Made by a program: the position numbers and the translations under genes. The notes beneath the pieces are model-generated. The model made no database searches. It was given only the letters and a program-made list of their open reading frames with translations, and had not been told where the DNA came from. From Acidimicrobiia bacterium (GTDB taxonomy: Bacteria; Actinomycetota; Acidimicrobiia; Acidimicrobiales; AC-14), in contig JAFAUA010000258.1 in NCBI GenBank assembly GCA_019243595.1, positions 1 through 12,742 of the forward strand: a stretch of 12,742 nt of DNA. The letters run 5' to 3'. The number at the start of each line of letters is the position of its first letter. The first letter of the stretch is position 1. Of the stretch, positions 1-6,499 are shown piece after piece.

Positions 1-662
1 GCCGGCATCACCAGCAGGGCGAACACGAGGAGCGTGCCAGTGATCTGGCTGACCTCGGCCACGGTGAGACCGAGCAGCACCAGGAACAGCACCGACAGAC
101 GGCGGACGCGGACGCCTCGCGCCGCGGCCACGTCGGGGTCCACGGACACGAACAGCAGGGGCCGGCCGACGGCTGCGAGTACAACCAGCGCGGTGACGCC
201 GACCACGAGTAGGACCAGAACCTGTTGGTTGGTTATGCCCAGAAAGCTGCCGAACAGAAGGGCGTTGATGCCGTTGAGGAAGCCCCGGTACAGGCTGATG
301 AACAGGAACCCGCTGGCGAGCGCGAAGGCCTGCACGGTGCCGATCCCGGCGGACTCCTCGCCGTAGCGGTCACCTCGTTCAGGCCGGAGGACGGCGATCA
401 GCAGGGCCGTCGCGACGCAGAACCCGAAGAATCCCCATGAGGCGCTGATCCCGAGCCAGACGGCGCCAGCAGCACCAGGGAAGCCGACGAGAGCAAGTGT
501 GTGGCCGGCGAAGGCCTGGCGACGCACGACCATGAACCACCCGATGGCACCGGCAACCACAGCGACGATCGTTCCCGCCCGGAAGGCGTTGACCATGAAC
601 GGGAACTCGAACAGCTGACGAAGGTCGTCGAGCAGGTTCCACGTCAGATGCGTGGCGACCAT
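1..662 (-). CDS. Zn/Mn ABC transporter permease, ZnuB/MntB family (3' end cut by window edge)
   Basis: Integral membrane subunit of a metal importer, carrying zinc or manganese delivered by the lipoprotein encoded at 1519-2436. Translating down from the ATG at 662-660 gives an open frame of about 220 residues with no stop before the window edge. It begins MVATHLTWNLLDDLRQLFEF and is followed by strongly hydrophobic segments. Recognisable family motifs are VNAFRAGTIVAVVAGAIGWFMVVRR, AGHTLALVGFPGAAGA, a DPDVAARGV loop near residue 180 and QITGTLLVFALLVMP at the visible end. Family members are about 270-290 residues, so roughly 50-70 residues lie outside. The start is fixed by coupling: the ATPase stop and this ATG share one base (TGATG). 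Whether the metal is Zn or Mn cannot be read from this subunit; the Zur box upstream favours Zn. Confidence 0.9.
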   Translation of the reverse strand, partial: MVATHLTWNLLDDLRQLFEFPFMVNAFRAGTIVAVVAGAIGWFMVVRRQAFAGHTLALVGFPGAAGAVWLGISASWGFFGFCVATALLIAVLRPERGDRYGEESAGIGTVQAFALASGFLFISLYRGFLNGINALLFGSFLGITNQQVLVLLVVGVTALVVLAAVGRPLLFVSVDPDVAAARGVRVRRLSVLFLVLLGLTVAEVSQITGTLLVFALLVMP

Positions 663-1522
663 CAGTGTGTATGTCGATCGACGTGGTAGGCCGGCGGCTC
701 AGGCTGGCCGACGACCACCAGCCGCCCGTCCGACGCGTGCAACACCTCGATCGGTGTGCCGAATAGCCGGGTCAGAGTTTCCGATGTGATGACTCCGGCC
801 GGCGCGCCGGACACCGCGCCACCCTGACCGAGGTACACCACGTGGTCGAGGTAGGGGAGGATTGGATTGACGTCGTGGGCGACCATCACGACGGTCACGC
901 CCTCGGTATGGCAGATGCGGCCCACGAGGGCGGCGACCGCCGCCTGGTTCGGGAGGTCGAGGCTGTCGAGGGGCTCGTCGAGCAGCAGCAGCTGCGGCCG
1001 CCGGACGAGCGCCTGGGCGATGAGGATGCGCTGCTGCTCGCCACCGGAGACCTCGCCAACTGGCCGGTCGGCGTAGGCGTCGGCGCCGACCAGGCCGATG
1101 ACCTCCTCCACTCGCCGCTGCGCCTGGCGGTGCTGCGCTCGGCCCGGCCACGGGACGCCCCACTTGTCGCCGTCCAGCCCGAGGCGCACGACATCGACGC
1201 CGCGCACGCGCAGGCCGGCGTCGAAACTGCGCCGCTGGGGGAGATAACCGATATCGGCGTTGTGCTCTCCCGGAGCGGCGCCGAGCACCGACAGCGTGCC
1301 TGTCGATAGGGGGACCAGTCCGAGCACCGCGTTCACGAGGGTGGACTTGCCTGCTCCGTTCGGTCCCAGGACAGCGACGAACTCGCCCGTCGCGACCGAG
1401 ACGTCGAGGTGTTCCCAGACGACCCGTCCGCCCAGGCGCACGGCGCTGTCGTGCGCTTCGATCGTCGCCGTCGAACCCACCTCGGCCCGGGGCTCGCTTT
1501 CCATACGGAGAGTCATTCTCAC
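662..1522 (-). CDS. Zn/Mn ABC transporter ATP-binding protein (ZnuC-like)
   Basis: Cytoplasmic ATPase that powers the metal importer with the permease at 1-662 and the binding protein at 1519-2436. All ABC motifs are intact in the 286 residues: Walker A GPNGAGKST (53-61), Q-loop Q96 in GYLPQR, signature VSGGEQQR (158-165), Walker B LLLLDEP (178-184) and switch His216 in AHD. The chosen start is GTG at 1522, which overlaps the TGA of the preceding gene in a GTGA arrangement, so translation is probably coupled. In-frame ATGs at residues 3 and 7 are alternatives, and the first 20 or so residues are not conserved-looking. The C-terminus ends in a His-containing HVDRHTH tail, possibly of no function. 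Assignment to the metal (ZnuC/MntA) branch rests mainly on the neighbours and the short single-domain form. Confidence 0.92.
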   Translation of the reverse strand: MRMTLRMESEPRAEVGSTATIEAHDSAVRLGGRVVWEHLDVSVATGEFVAVLGPNGAGKSTLVNAVLGLVPLSTGTLSVLGAAPGEHNADIGYLPQRRSFDAGLRVRGVDVVRLGLDGDKWGVPWPGRAQHRQAQRRVEEVIGLVGADAYADRPVGEVSGGEQQRILIAQALVRRPQLLLLDEPLDSLDLPNQAAVAALVGRICHTEGVTVVMVAHDVNPILPYLDHVVYLGQGGAVSGAPAGVITSETLTRLFGTPIEVLHASDGRLVVVGQPEPPAYHVDRHTH

Positions 1523-2436
1523 TTACCTGTGGCTTTGGCGAGAGCCGATTCGAGACTCTGGAGTTGGTCGGCCTGCCACTCCTGGAAAGACGCGTTAGCG
1601 GGCTCGAGTGTCTCCGTCACCGACGAGACGGGGATGCCCTGGGCCTTGGCCAGCGCGACCTGCGACTGCACGTCGGGCGTCGAATTCTGCCTATTGAAGA
1701 CGTAGACCTTGATCTGGTGGTTTCTGATCTGGTTCTCGATGGCGCTCTTGTCGGCCGCGGCGGGCTCGCCGCCCTCGCTGATGGCATCCAGGAACGACTC
1801 GGGCGTGATCAGCTTGAGGCCGAGTGCGTCGGCCAAAGGCGTGAAGATGCTTTCCGAGGCGCCGACGGGGACGCCGCTGTACTTGGTCCTGATGTCGGCG
1901 ACCAGCCCCTTGTAGCGGGCCAGGCCGGTGGAGATGAAGGTTGCTCTCTGCCGGTCGAAGAAGGCGGCGTCGCCGGGCGCCAGGCGCTTGTAGTCGGCCG
2001 TGATCTGGTCGATGACCTTCTGCACGTCCGGCGGCGAGTACCAGCGGTGGGGGTTGCCGCCGGGCTTCACCCCGACCGCGTCACCGACATTCAGCTGCAA
2101 GCGGCCCGACGCCGGGTTGGCGGCCAGCAGTTTGGATGCCCACGGGTCGTAGCCAATGCCGTTGACGATCACGTACTTGGCCGAGGCGACGGTGCGGCCG
2201 TCGGCGGCGGTCGCTTCGTAGTCGTGAGGGTCGGTGTCGGGGTTGGTGATGATGCTCTTGACCGTCGCCCGGTCGCCGCCGAGCTGGGCGGCGATGCTGC
2301 CCCAGAAGTTCTCCGCCGCCACCACGTGCAGCTTCCCGTTGTCGGCTGTCGCGGACGACGAACCTCCGGAGGAGCACGCGCCGGCCACGAGAGCGAGCGT
2401 GAGGAAGGCGATCGGCAGGACCTGTCTGGACCTCAT
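1519..2436 (-). CDS. Zn/Mn ABC transporter substrate-binding lipoprotein (ZnuA/TroA family)
   Basis: Extracytoplasmic metal receptor, anchored by lipid, that hands Zn(II) or Mn(II) to the permease. It has 305 residues. A lipoprotein signal peptide ends in the lipobox VAGAC with Cys21. A Ser/Gly linker is followed by a TroA-type cluster A9 fold. Probable metal ligands are His71 in DPHDYE, His130 in NPHRWYSP and Glu195 in GASESIF; Glu275 lies about where the fourth ligand is expected. The VYVFNRQNSTPDVQ stretch (244-257) is typical of an actinobacterial subgroup. There is no His-rich loop between the first two ligands, unlike classical proteobacterial ZnuA, so the motif alone does not separate Zn from Mn. 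It is the first transporter gene after the regulator, 38 bp away across a Zur-type palindrome, which argues for Zn. Confidence 0.92.
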   Translation of the reverse strand: MRSRQVLPIAFLTLALVAGACSSGGSSSATADNGKLHVVAAENFWGSIAAQLGGDRATVKSIITNPDTDPHDYEATAADGRTVASAKYVIVNGIGYDPWASKLLAANPASGRLQLNVGDAVGVKPGGNPHRWYSPPDVQKVIDQITADYKRLAPGDAAFFDRQRATFISTGLARYKGLVADIRTKYSGVPVGASESIFTPLADALGLKLITPESFLDAISEGGEPAAADKSAIENQIRNHQIKVYVFNRQNSTPDVQSQVALAKAQGIPVSSVTETLEPANASFQEWQADQLQSLESALAKATGK

Positions 2437-2451
2437 GGCCCTGAAGTTAAC

Positions 2452-2466
2452 TGAGAATGATTCTCG
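2452..2466. promoter_or_regulatory. Zur/Fur-type operator (TGAGAATGATTCTCG) before the metal importer
   Basis: Positions 2453-2465 are a perfect 6-1-6 palindrome, GAGAAT-G-ATTCTC. It matches the actinobacterial Zur box style (TGAAAATGATTTTCA) at most positions. It lies in the 38-bp gap between the regulator stop (2475) and the binding-protein start (2436). On the minus strand it sits between a possible -35 TTGTAA and a possible -10 TTAACT (2450-2445) 16 bp apart, where a bound repressor would block polymerase. The palindrome is directly visible; the promoter elements are weaker, and binding by the adjacent regulator is inferred. Confidence 0.8.
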
Positions 2467-2474
2467 TTACAATC

Positions 2475-2909
2475 TCACTGGCAGTTGGAGCAGCGGCCGA
2501 CGAGGTCGATGCGGTGCTCGTGGACCTCGAAGTCGGACTCCTCGGCCGCGGCCTTGGCTGCTTCGGCCAGCGCCTTCTCGAGGCGCGGGGAGGCGGCGAC
2601 GTCGACGACCGTGCCGCAGTTGCTGCAGATGAGGTGGTGGTGGTGCTCGCCGCTGAGGTCCTCGGCCAGCTCGAAGCGGCCGGTGTCGTCGTTGCCCGCC
2701 ACCCGCCGGATGACCTGTGCGTCGGAGAGCACGGTGAGCGACCGGTAGGCCGAGCTCACCGGCACCGACGGGGCGACGTCGACGATCTCGTTGATCGTCA
2801 GCGGCCGCTCGGCGCCGGCCAGGACCTGCACGATCTCCCGGCGGTTCGGCGTGTAGCGCTGGTCGAGGGCGGCGAGGCGGAGGGCGGCTTCGTCGTGGAT
2901 GTCAGGCAC
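2475..2909 (-). CDS. Fur-family metalloregulator, probably Zur
   Basis: Metal-dependent DNA-binding repressor of 144 residues, normal for Fur/Zur. The N-terminal winged helix contains the family motif QRYTPNRREIVQVL (17-30) and the recognition helix region SSAYRSLTVLSDAQVI (52-67). The dimerisation and metal half carries HHHHLICSNCG (89-99), EVHEH (128-132) and a C-terminal CSNC (140-143). The two CxxC pairs (95/98 and 140/143) form the usual structural zinc site; the His cluster supplies the sensing site. The start is GTG at 2909, which overlaps the end of the preceding gene by 8 nt, so it is probably translated by coupling. Its position directly before a Zur-type box and a ZnuABC importer makes Zur more likely than Fur or a peroxide sensor. 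Naming the exact metal remains inference. Confidence 0.9.
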   Translation of the reverse strand: MPDIHDEAALRLAALDQRYTPNRREIVQVLAGAERPLTINEIVDVAPSVPVSSAYRSLTVLSDAQVIRRVAGNDDTGRFELAEDLSGEHHHHLICSNCGTVVDVAASPRLEKALAEAAKAAAEESDFEVHEHRIDLVGRCSNCQ

Positions 2910-4560
2910 CGGAGTTCAAATAGGCATTGCGGCTGCGGCGGCGGACGACGACGGCGCCCGAGCCGACCACGAGCAAGGAGAGCGCGACCCAGACGGGGAC
3001 CGGGTTGCCGGTCGCCGGCAGCGACTTCGACGGGCCGGTCGATGGCGCAGCCGACGGGGCCGCGCCTCGCGCGGCCCGGACCGTTGCCGGCATGGCGGCG
3101 TTGCCGGCGGTCGACGCCACCGACAGACATGATCCGCCCACCTGTCGGGAGACGTACGCCGAGGAGTCAGATGTGTTCTGACCCTTGGGGAGGTCGGGAC
3201 GGTTGTAGGGATCGCCGGGGATGGCGAAGATCGCGCAACCGGTCGTGGGGTCGACCGCCGCCGACGAGAAATCGGCCAGGTTGCGGTTGCCGGGCTGACC
3301 CGGGATCAGCCCGCAGAAGATGCCCTGCGTGCAGATGTCGCCGTAGTGAATGACGTCGGGCGTGACGACGGTCTGGGTGAACGTCTTGCCGCCGTCGAAG
3401 CTGAACGCCGAGTAGTAGCGCCACTGGGCCTTGGTGTCGTTGGGATCGCTGGCGTTGGTCGACCCGAACCACCCGAGTACGACCTGGTCCTTGCCGAGTC
3501 CGCCCGCGATGGCGGGCATCACGTTGGCCTTCAGGTCGGGCGTGTTGACCTGGACCGGAGGCGACCACGTGACGCCATGGTCGCGGGAGGTGAACAGCCA
3601 GAGGTTGGTCGTGCTCTCACCGGCCTTGCTCTTGCCTGCCGCGGTGACGTACAGCGTGCCGCCGCCGTCGATCGACTGGTTGTCGAAGATCTTGCCGAAC
3701 GAGGCGCCGGGGTTCGTGTAGATGAGGTGGTTAGTGAACACGCCGTTGCAGCCGCCCTGGCCGACGGTCATGAAGAGGTGGGTCAGGTTGGCGCCGATCG
3801 GCGGCGCCAGCTGGTCGGGCTCGGTGACCTCCACGTAGATGGACCCGTCCTTGTCGATGACGGGCTTGGGCACCAGGGTGCCGGCGACCGGGCTGTAGTT
3901 CTTGCCGGCTGCCCCGCCGGGATCGAGGATCGACCCGCACGGCAGGAACGACTTGGCCTTGTCCGTCGACTTCATGATGATCGGCAGGCCGCCGGCGAAG
4001 TCGTGATACGTGAGGTACAGGTCGCCGTGCAGGCCGCGGGTGAGCCACTCCCTGTCGGTCTCCGGTCCCTGATGGCTGCCGCTGACCGGACCGCACGGCG
4101 TGGGGCCGATGAGGGTCGGCGCCGTGAACGTCTTGCCGCCGTCGGTCGATGTGCAGATGTCGGTGGAGATGGCCTCCAGGTCGGCGACGTACAAGGTGTG
4201 GTCGAGGCCCACCTCGACGTCGGAGTCGCCGCCGCCGTTGGTCGAGTTGATGTTGGCGTTGGTCGGGAACGTCTTGCCACCGTCGTGGGACGCCCAGAAG
4301 CCGACGCCGTTGGTGCCCGAGCCCGTGTTCCCCGCTGCCCCGTTGAGCACGGCCGGAATGTGTTGGGGCGCCGAGACGTAGACGGCGCTCGGGTCGTTGG
4401 GGTCGATGGCGATCGACGGCTCGCTGCCGGACCACTTGGGGAGCTGGAGCGGCGGGCTGAAGGCGGGCTGGTTCGCGGCGCGGCCCGCCGGGCCGGTCAC
4501 GGTGACCGCCAGCGCGGCGAGCGCCACGGCGGGAAGCAACACGAAAAGGACACGTCGCAT
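2902..4560 (-). CDS. Secreted Asp-box (sialidase-like) beta-propeller protein with LPATG wall anchor
   Basis: Predicted surface protein of 552 residues. An N-terminal Sec signal peptide (1 to about 29, MRRVLFVLL...GRAA) leads into a body with four Asp-box repeats of the form SxDxGxT(F/W): residues 91-98, 138-145, 325-332 and 387-394, plus a degenerate copy near 198-205. Asp-boxes mark sialidase/BNR-type beta-propellers, but I cannot identify a full sialidase catalytic set, so glycosidase activity is unproven. A low-complexity Ala/Pro/Ser stalk (about 485-512) precedes a classic cell-wall sorting signal: LPATG (514-518), a hydrophobic stretch and RRRSR (540-544). A sortase elsewhere would link it to peptidoglycan. 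The ATG at 4560 places the signal peptide at the terminus; no strong ribosome binding site is visible. Its 3' end overlaps the Zur-type gene by 8 nt. Confidence 0.85.
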   Translation of the reverse strand: MRRVLFVLLPAVALAALAVTVTGPAGRAANQPAFSPPLQLPKWSGSEPSIAIDPNDPSAVYVSAPQHIPAVLNGAAGNTGSGTNGVGFWASHDGGKTFPTNANINSTNGGGDSDVEVGLDHTLYVADLEAISTDICTSTDGGKTFTAPTLIGPTPCGPVSGSHQGPETDREWLTRGLHGDLYLTYHDFAGGLPIIMKSTDKAKSFLPCGSILDPGGAAGKNYSPVAGTLVPKPVIDKDGSIYVEVTEPDQLAPPIGANLTHLFMTVGQGGCNGVFTNHLIYTNPGASFGKIFDNQSIDGGGTLYVTAAGKSKAGESTTNLWLFTSRDHGVTWSPPVQVNTPDLKANVMPAIAGGLGKDQVVLGWFGSTNASDPNDTKAQWRYYSAFSFDGGKTFTQTVVTPDVIHYGDICTQGIFCGLIPGQPGNRNLADFSSAAVDPTTGCAIFAIPGDPYNRPDLPKGQNTSDSSAYVSRQVGGSCLSVASTAGNAAMPATVRAARGAAPSAAPSTGPSKSLPATGNPVPVWVALSLLVVGSGAVVVRRRSRNAYLNSGA

Positions 4561-4571
4561 GACGGAAACCA

Positions 4572-4602
4572 GATTGGCCTACCTCCCCCCGCGGGGCCAA
4601 TC
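4572..4602. repeat. Inverted repeat GATTGGCC-N15-GGCCAATC in a divergent promoter region
   Basis: Two perfect 8-base arms, 4572-4579 and 4595-4602, flank a 15-base spacer. Overlapping its right arm is a second short palindrome, CCCCGCGGGG (4587-4596). The element lies in the 80-bp gap between the divergent genes starting at 4560 (minus) and about 4641 (plus). One arm lies 12-19 nt upstream of the surface protein start. It may be an operator for either side or a hairpin in the leader of the minus-strand transcript; the sequence does not decide which. Confidence 0.5.
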
Positions 4603-4640
4603 CCATGCTCGGGGGTGGTTACGGGGGTAGAACAGTGGCC

Positions 4641-4880
4641 GTGTCCGACCTGGGCGAGCGGCTCGCAGAGAAGGCCGGGGCCCTGGCCCGGGACGAGAGC
4701 GACCTGCGCAAGGCCGCGGGTGAGCTGGCCGAGGTCGCCGGCGGTGACGGCAACGCGCTCCGCGAGGCGCAGCGCCACTGGGCCGAGATTCTCCACGGCG
4801 AGCCCGAGAACGGCGATGCCCTCGGGGCCCTGGTCCTGGTCGGCGCCGCGCTGTACCTGCAGCGAGACGCGGGAAACTAA
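4641..4880 (+). CDS. Small helical protein of unknown function
   Basis: About 79 residues (MSDLGERLAEKAGALARDESDLRKAAG...). I do not recognise the family. The first half is Ala/Glu/Leu-rich with regular hydrophobic spacing, suggesting one or two amphipathic helices, possibly a coiled coil. The end, GDALGALVLVGAALYLQRDAGN, is mildly hydrophobic but too short for a confident membrane segment. Coding is supported by codon usage and by its stop lying only 4 nt before the next gene (ATG at 4885), as in an operon. Start choice is open: GTG 4641 has TAGAAC (4628-4633) seven bases upstream, the leaderless spacing seen elsewhere here; GTG 4635 has GGGGG (4623-4627) as a possible ribosome site; ATG 4605 adds a glycine-rich stretch that looks non-coding. 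Confidence 0.65.
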   Translation: MSDLGERLAEKAGALARDESDLRKAAGELAEVAGGDGNALREAQRHWAEILHGEPENGDALGALVLVGAALYLQRDAGN

Positions 4881-4884
4881 GGCC

Positions 4885-5361
4885 ATGCGCATCTCGGCAA
4901 AGGTCGACTACGCGGTGCGAGCCATGGCCCAGCTGGCCGCGGCCCCCGAGGGCCAACCCATCAAGGCCGAGGACATCGCCCGGGCCCAGGACATCCCCCT
5001 CAAGTTCCTCCTCGGCATTCTCAACGACCTGAAGCGGGCGTACCTGGTGCGCAGCCAGCGGGGCGCCGAAGGCGGCTATGCCTTGATGCGGCCGGCCGAC
5101 GAGATCACCCTCGCCGACGTGATCAGGGTGATCGACGGGCCGCTGGCCAACGTCCACGACCAGAGCCTCTCGGAGCTGTCGTACGCAGGCCCGGCCAAGC
5201 GCCTGCGCGAAGTCTGGATGGCCGTGCGGGCCAGCCTGCGGGTCGTTCTCGAGACGACGACGCTCGCCGACTTGGCGGCCGGCGACCTGCCCGACGAGGT
5301 CAAGGAATTGGCGTCGACCTACCAGGCCGAGGAACGCCGCCAGCGGGCGAAGCGCCGCTGA
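4885..5361 (+). CDS. Rrf2-family transcriptional regulator without cysteines (CymR-like)
   Basis: DNA-binding regulator of 158 residues. The N-terminus MRISAKVDYAVRAMAQLA and the winged helix with RGAEGGYALMRPADEITLADVI (59-80) are typical of Rrf2 proteins, as is a long dimerisation helix near 105-125. IscR, NsrR and RsrR hold an Fe-S cluster with cysteines in the loop after about residue 90. Here that loop (90-106) has none, and the whole protein contains no Cys, so it cannot ligate a cluster through cysteine. Cysteine-free or CymR-type members control sulfur and cysteine metabolism through a protein partner. The next genes are a sulfonate-type ABC importer starting 91 bp downstream on the same strand, which fits such a role. 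It follows the small gene at 4641 by 4 nt. The highly charged tail EERRQRAKRR is unremarkable. The target site and signal are not known. Confidence 0.9.
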   Translation: MRISAKVDYAVRAMAQLAAAPEGQPIKAEDIARAQDIPLKFLLGILNDLKRAYLVRSQRGAEGGYALMRPADEITLADVIRVIDGPLANVHDQSLSELSYAGPAKRLREVWMAVRASLRVVLETTTLADLAAGDLPDEVKELASTYQAEERRQRAKRR

Positions 5362-5381
5362 GCGGGGCCAGGCGCCATGCC

Positions 5382-5452
5382 TTGCGTTGCGCGCTAAGAA
5401 TCTCTACTATCTCGGTCAACTTTCTGGCCTCGATGGATAAAGGGGATTTTAC
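5382..5452 (+). promoter_or_regulatory. Putative promoter and ribosome binding site of the sulfonate-type importer
   Basis: A -35-like TTGCGT (5382-5387) and a -10-like TACTAT (5405-5410) are separated by 17 bp, predicting a start site near 5417. This lies in a locally AT-richer stretch between the regulator gene and the transporter. AGGGGA (5441-5446) lies six bases before the GTG start at 5453 and is a good Shine-Dalgarno match. The segment around 5401-5420 is the most likely place for the Rrf2 regulator to bind, but no clear palindrome is visible there. Confidence 0.5.
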
Positions 5453-6499
5453 GTGGGGGTGTCTCACCTGCGGCGGCTCGCGCCCGTCGTCCTGGCGATG
5501 GGGTTGGTGGCCGCGGCATGCGGGGGCGGGGACTCGTCGAGCGCGAAGTCGTCCGGGCACGTCGACCTGCGCCTTGGCTACTTCCCGAACCTGACCCACG
5601 CCACCGCCCTTGTCGGCGTCGCCAATGGCATCTTCACCAAGGATCTCGGCTCGAACGTCACGCTGCAGACCAAGACGTTCAACGCCGGTCCCGCGGCCGT
5701 CGAGGCGCTGTTCTCCAACTCGCTCGACATCACCTATGTCGGCCCCAACCCCGCCATCAACGCCTTCCAGAAGTCGAACGGTCAGGCCGTGCGCCTCATC
5801 GCCGGCGCCACCTCCGGCGGCGCTGGGCTGGTGGTCAAGCCCAGCATCAACGGCCCCGCCGACCTCAAGGGCAAGAAGCTGGCCTCGCCCCAACTCGGCA
5901 ACACCCAGGACGTGGCCCTGCGCAACTGGCTGAAGAAGAACGGCCTGAACACGACCGCGGAGGGCGGCGGCGACGTGCAGATCCTCCCGCAGGACAACGC
6001 CCAGACCCTCGACACCTTCAAGTCCGGTCAGATCGACGGCGCCTGGGTGCCCGAGCCGTGGACCAGTCGCCTGGTGATCGACGGCAAGGGCAAGCTCCTC
6101 GTCAATGAGGCGTCGGTGTGGCCCGACGGCAAGTTCCTCACGACGACGGTCATCGTGCGGACCCAGTTCCTCAAGGACCATCCCGACGTCGTCAAGAACT
6201 TCCTGAAGGGCCACGTCGAGGCGACCAACTACATCAACTCCCATCCGGCGGAGGCGCAGCAGGCGGCCAACCAGGCCATCGCCCAGCTGACCGGCAAGGC
6301 GCTCGCTGCCCAAGTCGTGCAGTCCGCGTGGAAGGACCTCACGTTCACGTGGGACCCGCTCGCCTCGACGCTGCGCGAGGAGGCAACCGACGCGCAGACC
6401 GTTGGGCTCCTCAACAACACCAACCTCAAGGGTCTCGTGGACGTCGCGCCCCTGAACTCGGTGCTCAAGGCCGACGGCAAGGGCTCGGTATCGGGATGA
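5453..6499 (+). CDS. ABC transporter substrate-binding lipoprotein, sulfonate/nitrate/taurine (SsuA/NrtA) family
   Basis: Extracytoplasmic receptor of 348 residues that would capture a sulfonate, taurine, nitrate or similar small anion for import. A lipoprotein signal peptide ends in LVAAAC with Cys23, then a Gly/Ser/Lys linker. The mature protein opens with HVDLRLGYFPNLTHATALVGVANGIF, the typical start of this type II binding-protein family. Further family features are FNAGPAAVEALFSNSLDITYVGPNPAINAF (about 80-110), GATSGGAGLVVK, LKGKKLASPQLGNTQDVALRNWL and DGAWVPEPWTSRLV. GTG at 5453 is chosen because it has a good ribosome site and places the signal peptide correctly. The stop overlaps the ATPase start (ATGA). 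An upstream Cys-free Rrf2 regulator favours a sulfur compound over nitrate, but the ligand cannot be read from sequence. Confidence 0.9.
   Translation: MGVSHLRRLAPVVLAMGLVAAACGGGDSSSAKSSGHVDLRLGYFPNLTHATALVGVANGIFTKDLGSNVTLQTKTFNAGPAAVEALFSNSLDITYVGPNPAINAFQKSNGQAVRLIAGATSGGAGLVVKPSINGPADLKGKKLASPQLGNTQDVALRNWLKKNGLNTTAEGGGDVQILPQDNAQTLDTFKSGQIDGAWVPEPWTSRLVIDGKGKLLVNEASVWPDGKFLTTTVIVRTQFLKDHPDVVKNFLKGHVEATNYINSHPAEAQQAANQAIAQLTGKALAAQVVQSAWKDLTFTWDPLASTLREEATDAQTVGLLNNTNLKGLVDVAPLNSVLKADGKGSVSG

Noticed and set aside
1564..2454. Plus-strand 296-residue frame opposite the metal-binding lipoprotein
   Set aside because: It has Val/Gly/Arg-rich composition and no motif, while the opposite strand encodes an unmistakable ZnuA-type protein.
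3000..4560. Confident assignment of the Asp-box protein as an active sialidase
   Set aside because: Asp-boxes occur in many non-enzymatic beta-propellers. I could not identify the arginine triad and Tyr/Glu pair by eye, so only the fold is claimed.
3346..4884. Plus-strand open frame running into the Rrf2 gene as a 671-residue fusion
   Set aside because: The upstream part is antisense to the Asp-box protein and low in hydrophobic core residues. The Rrf2 protein has its own ATG at 4885 at the normal family N-terminus.
4885..5361. Fe-S-sensing Rrf2 regulator such as IscR or NsrR
   Set aside because: The protein contains no cysteine, and there are no isc, suf or nitric-oxide genes beside it.
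5352..5368. Hairpin CCGC-TGA-GCGG at the end of the Rrf2 gene as terminator
   Set aside because: The stem is only 4 bp across the stop codon, has no T-tract, and is of a kind common by chance in GC-rich DNA.
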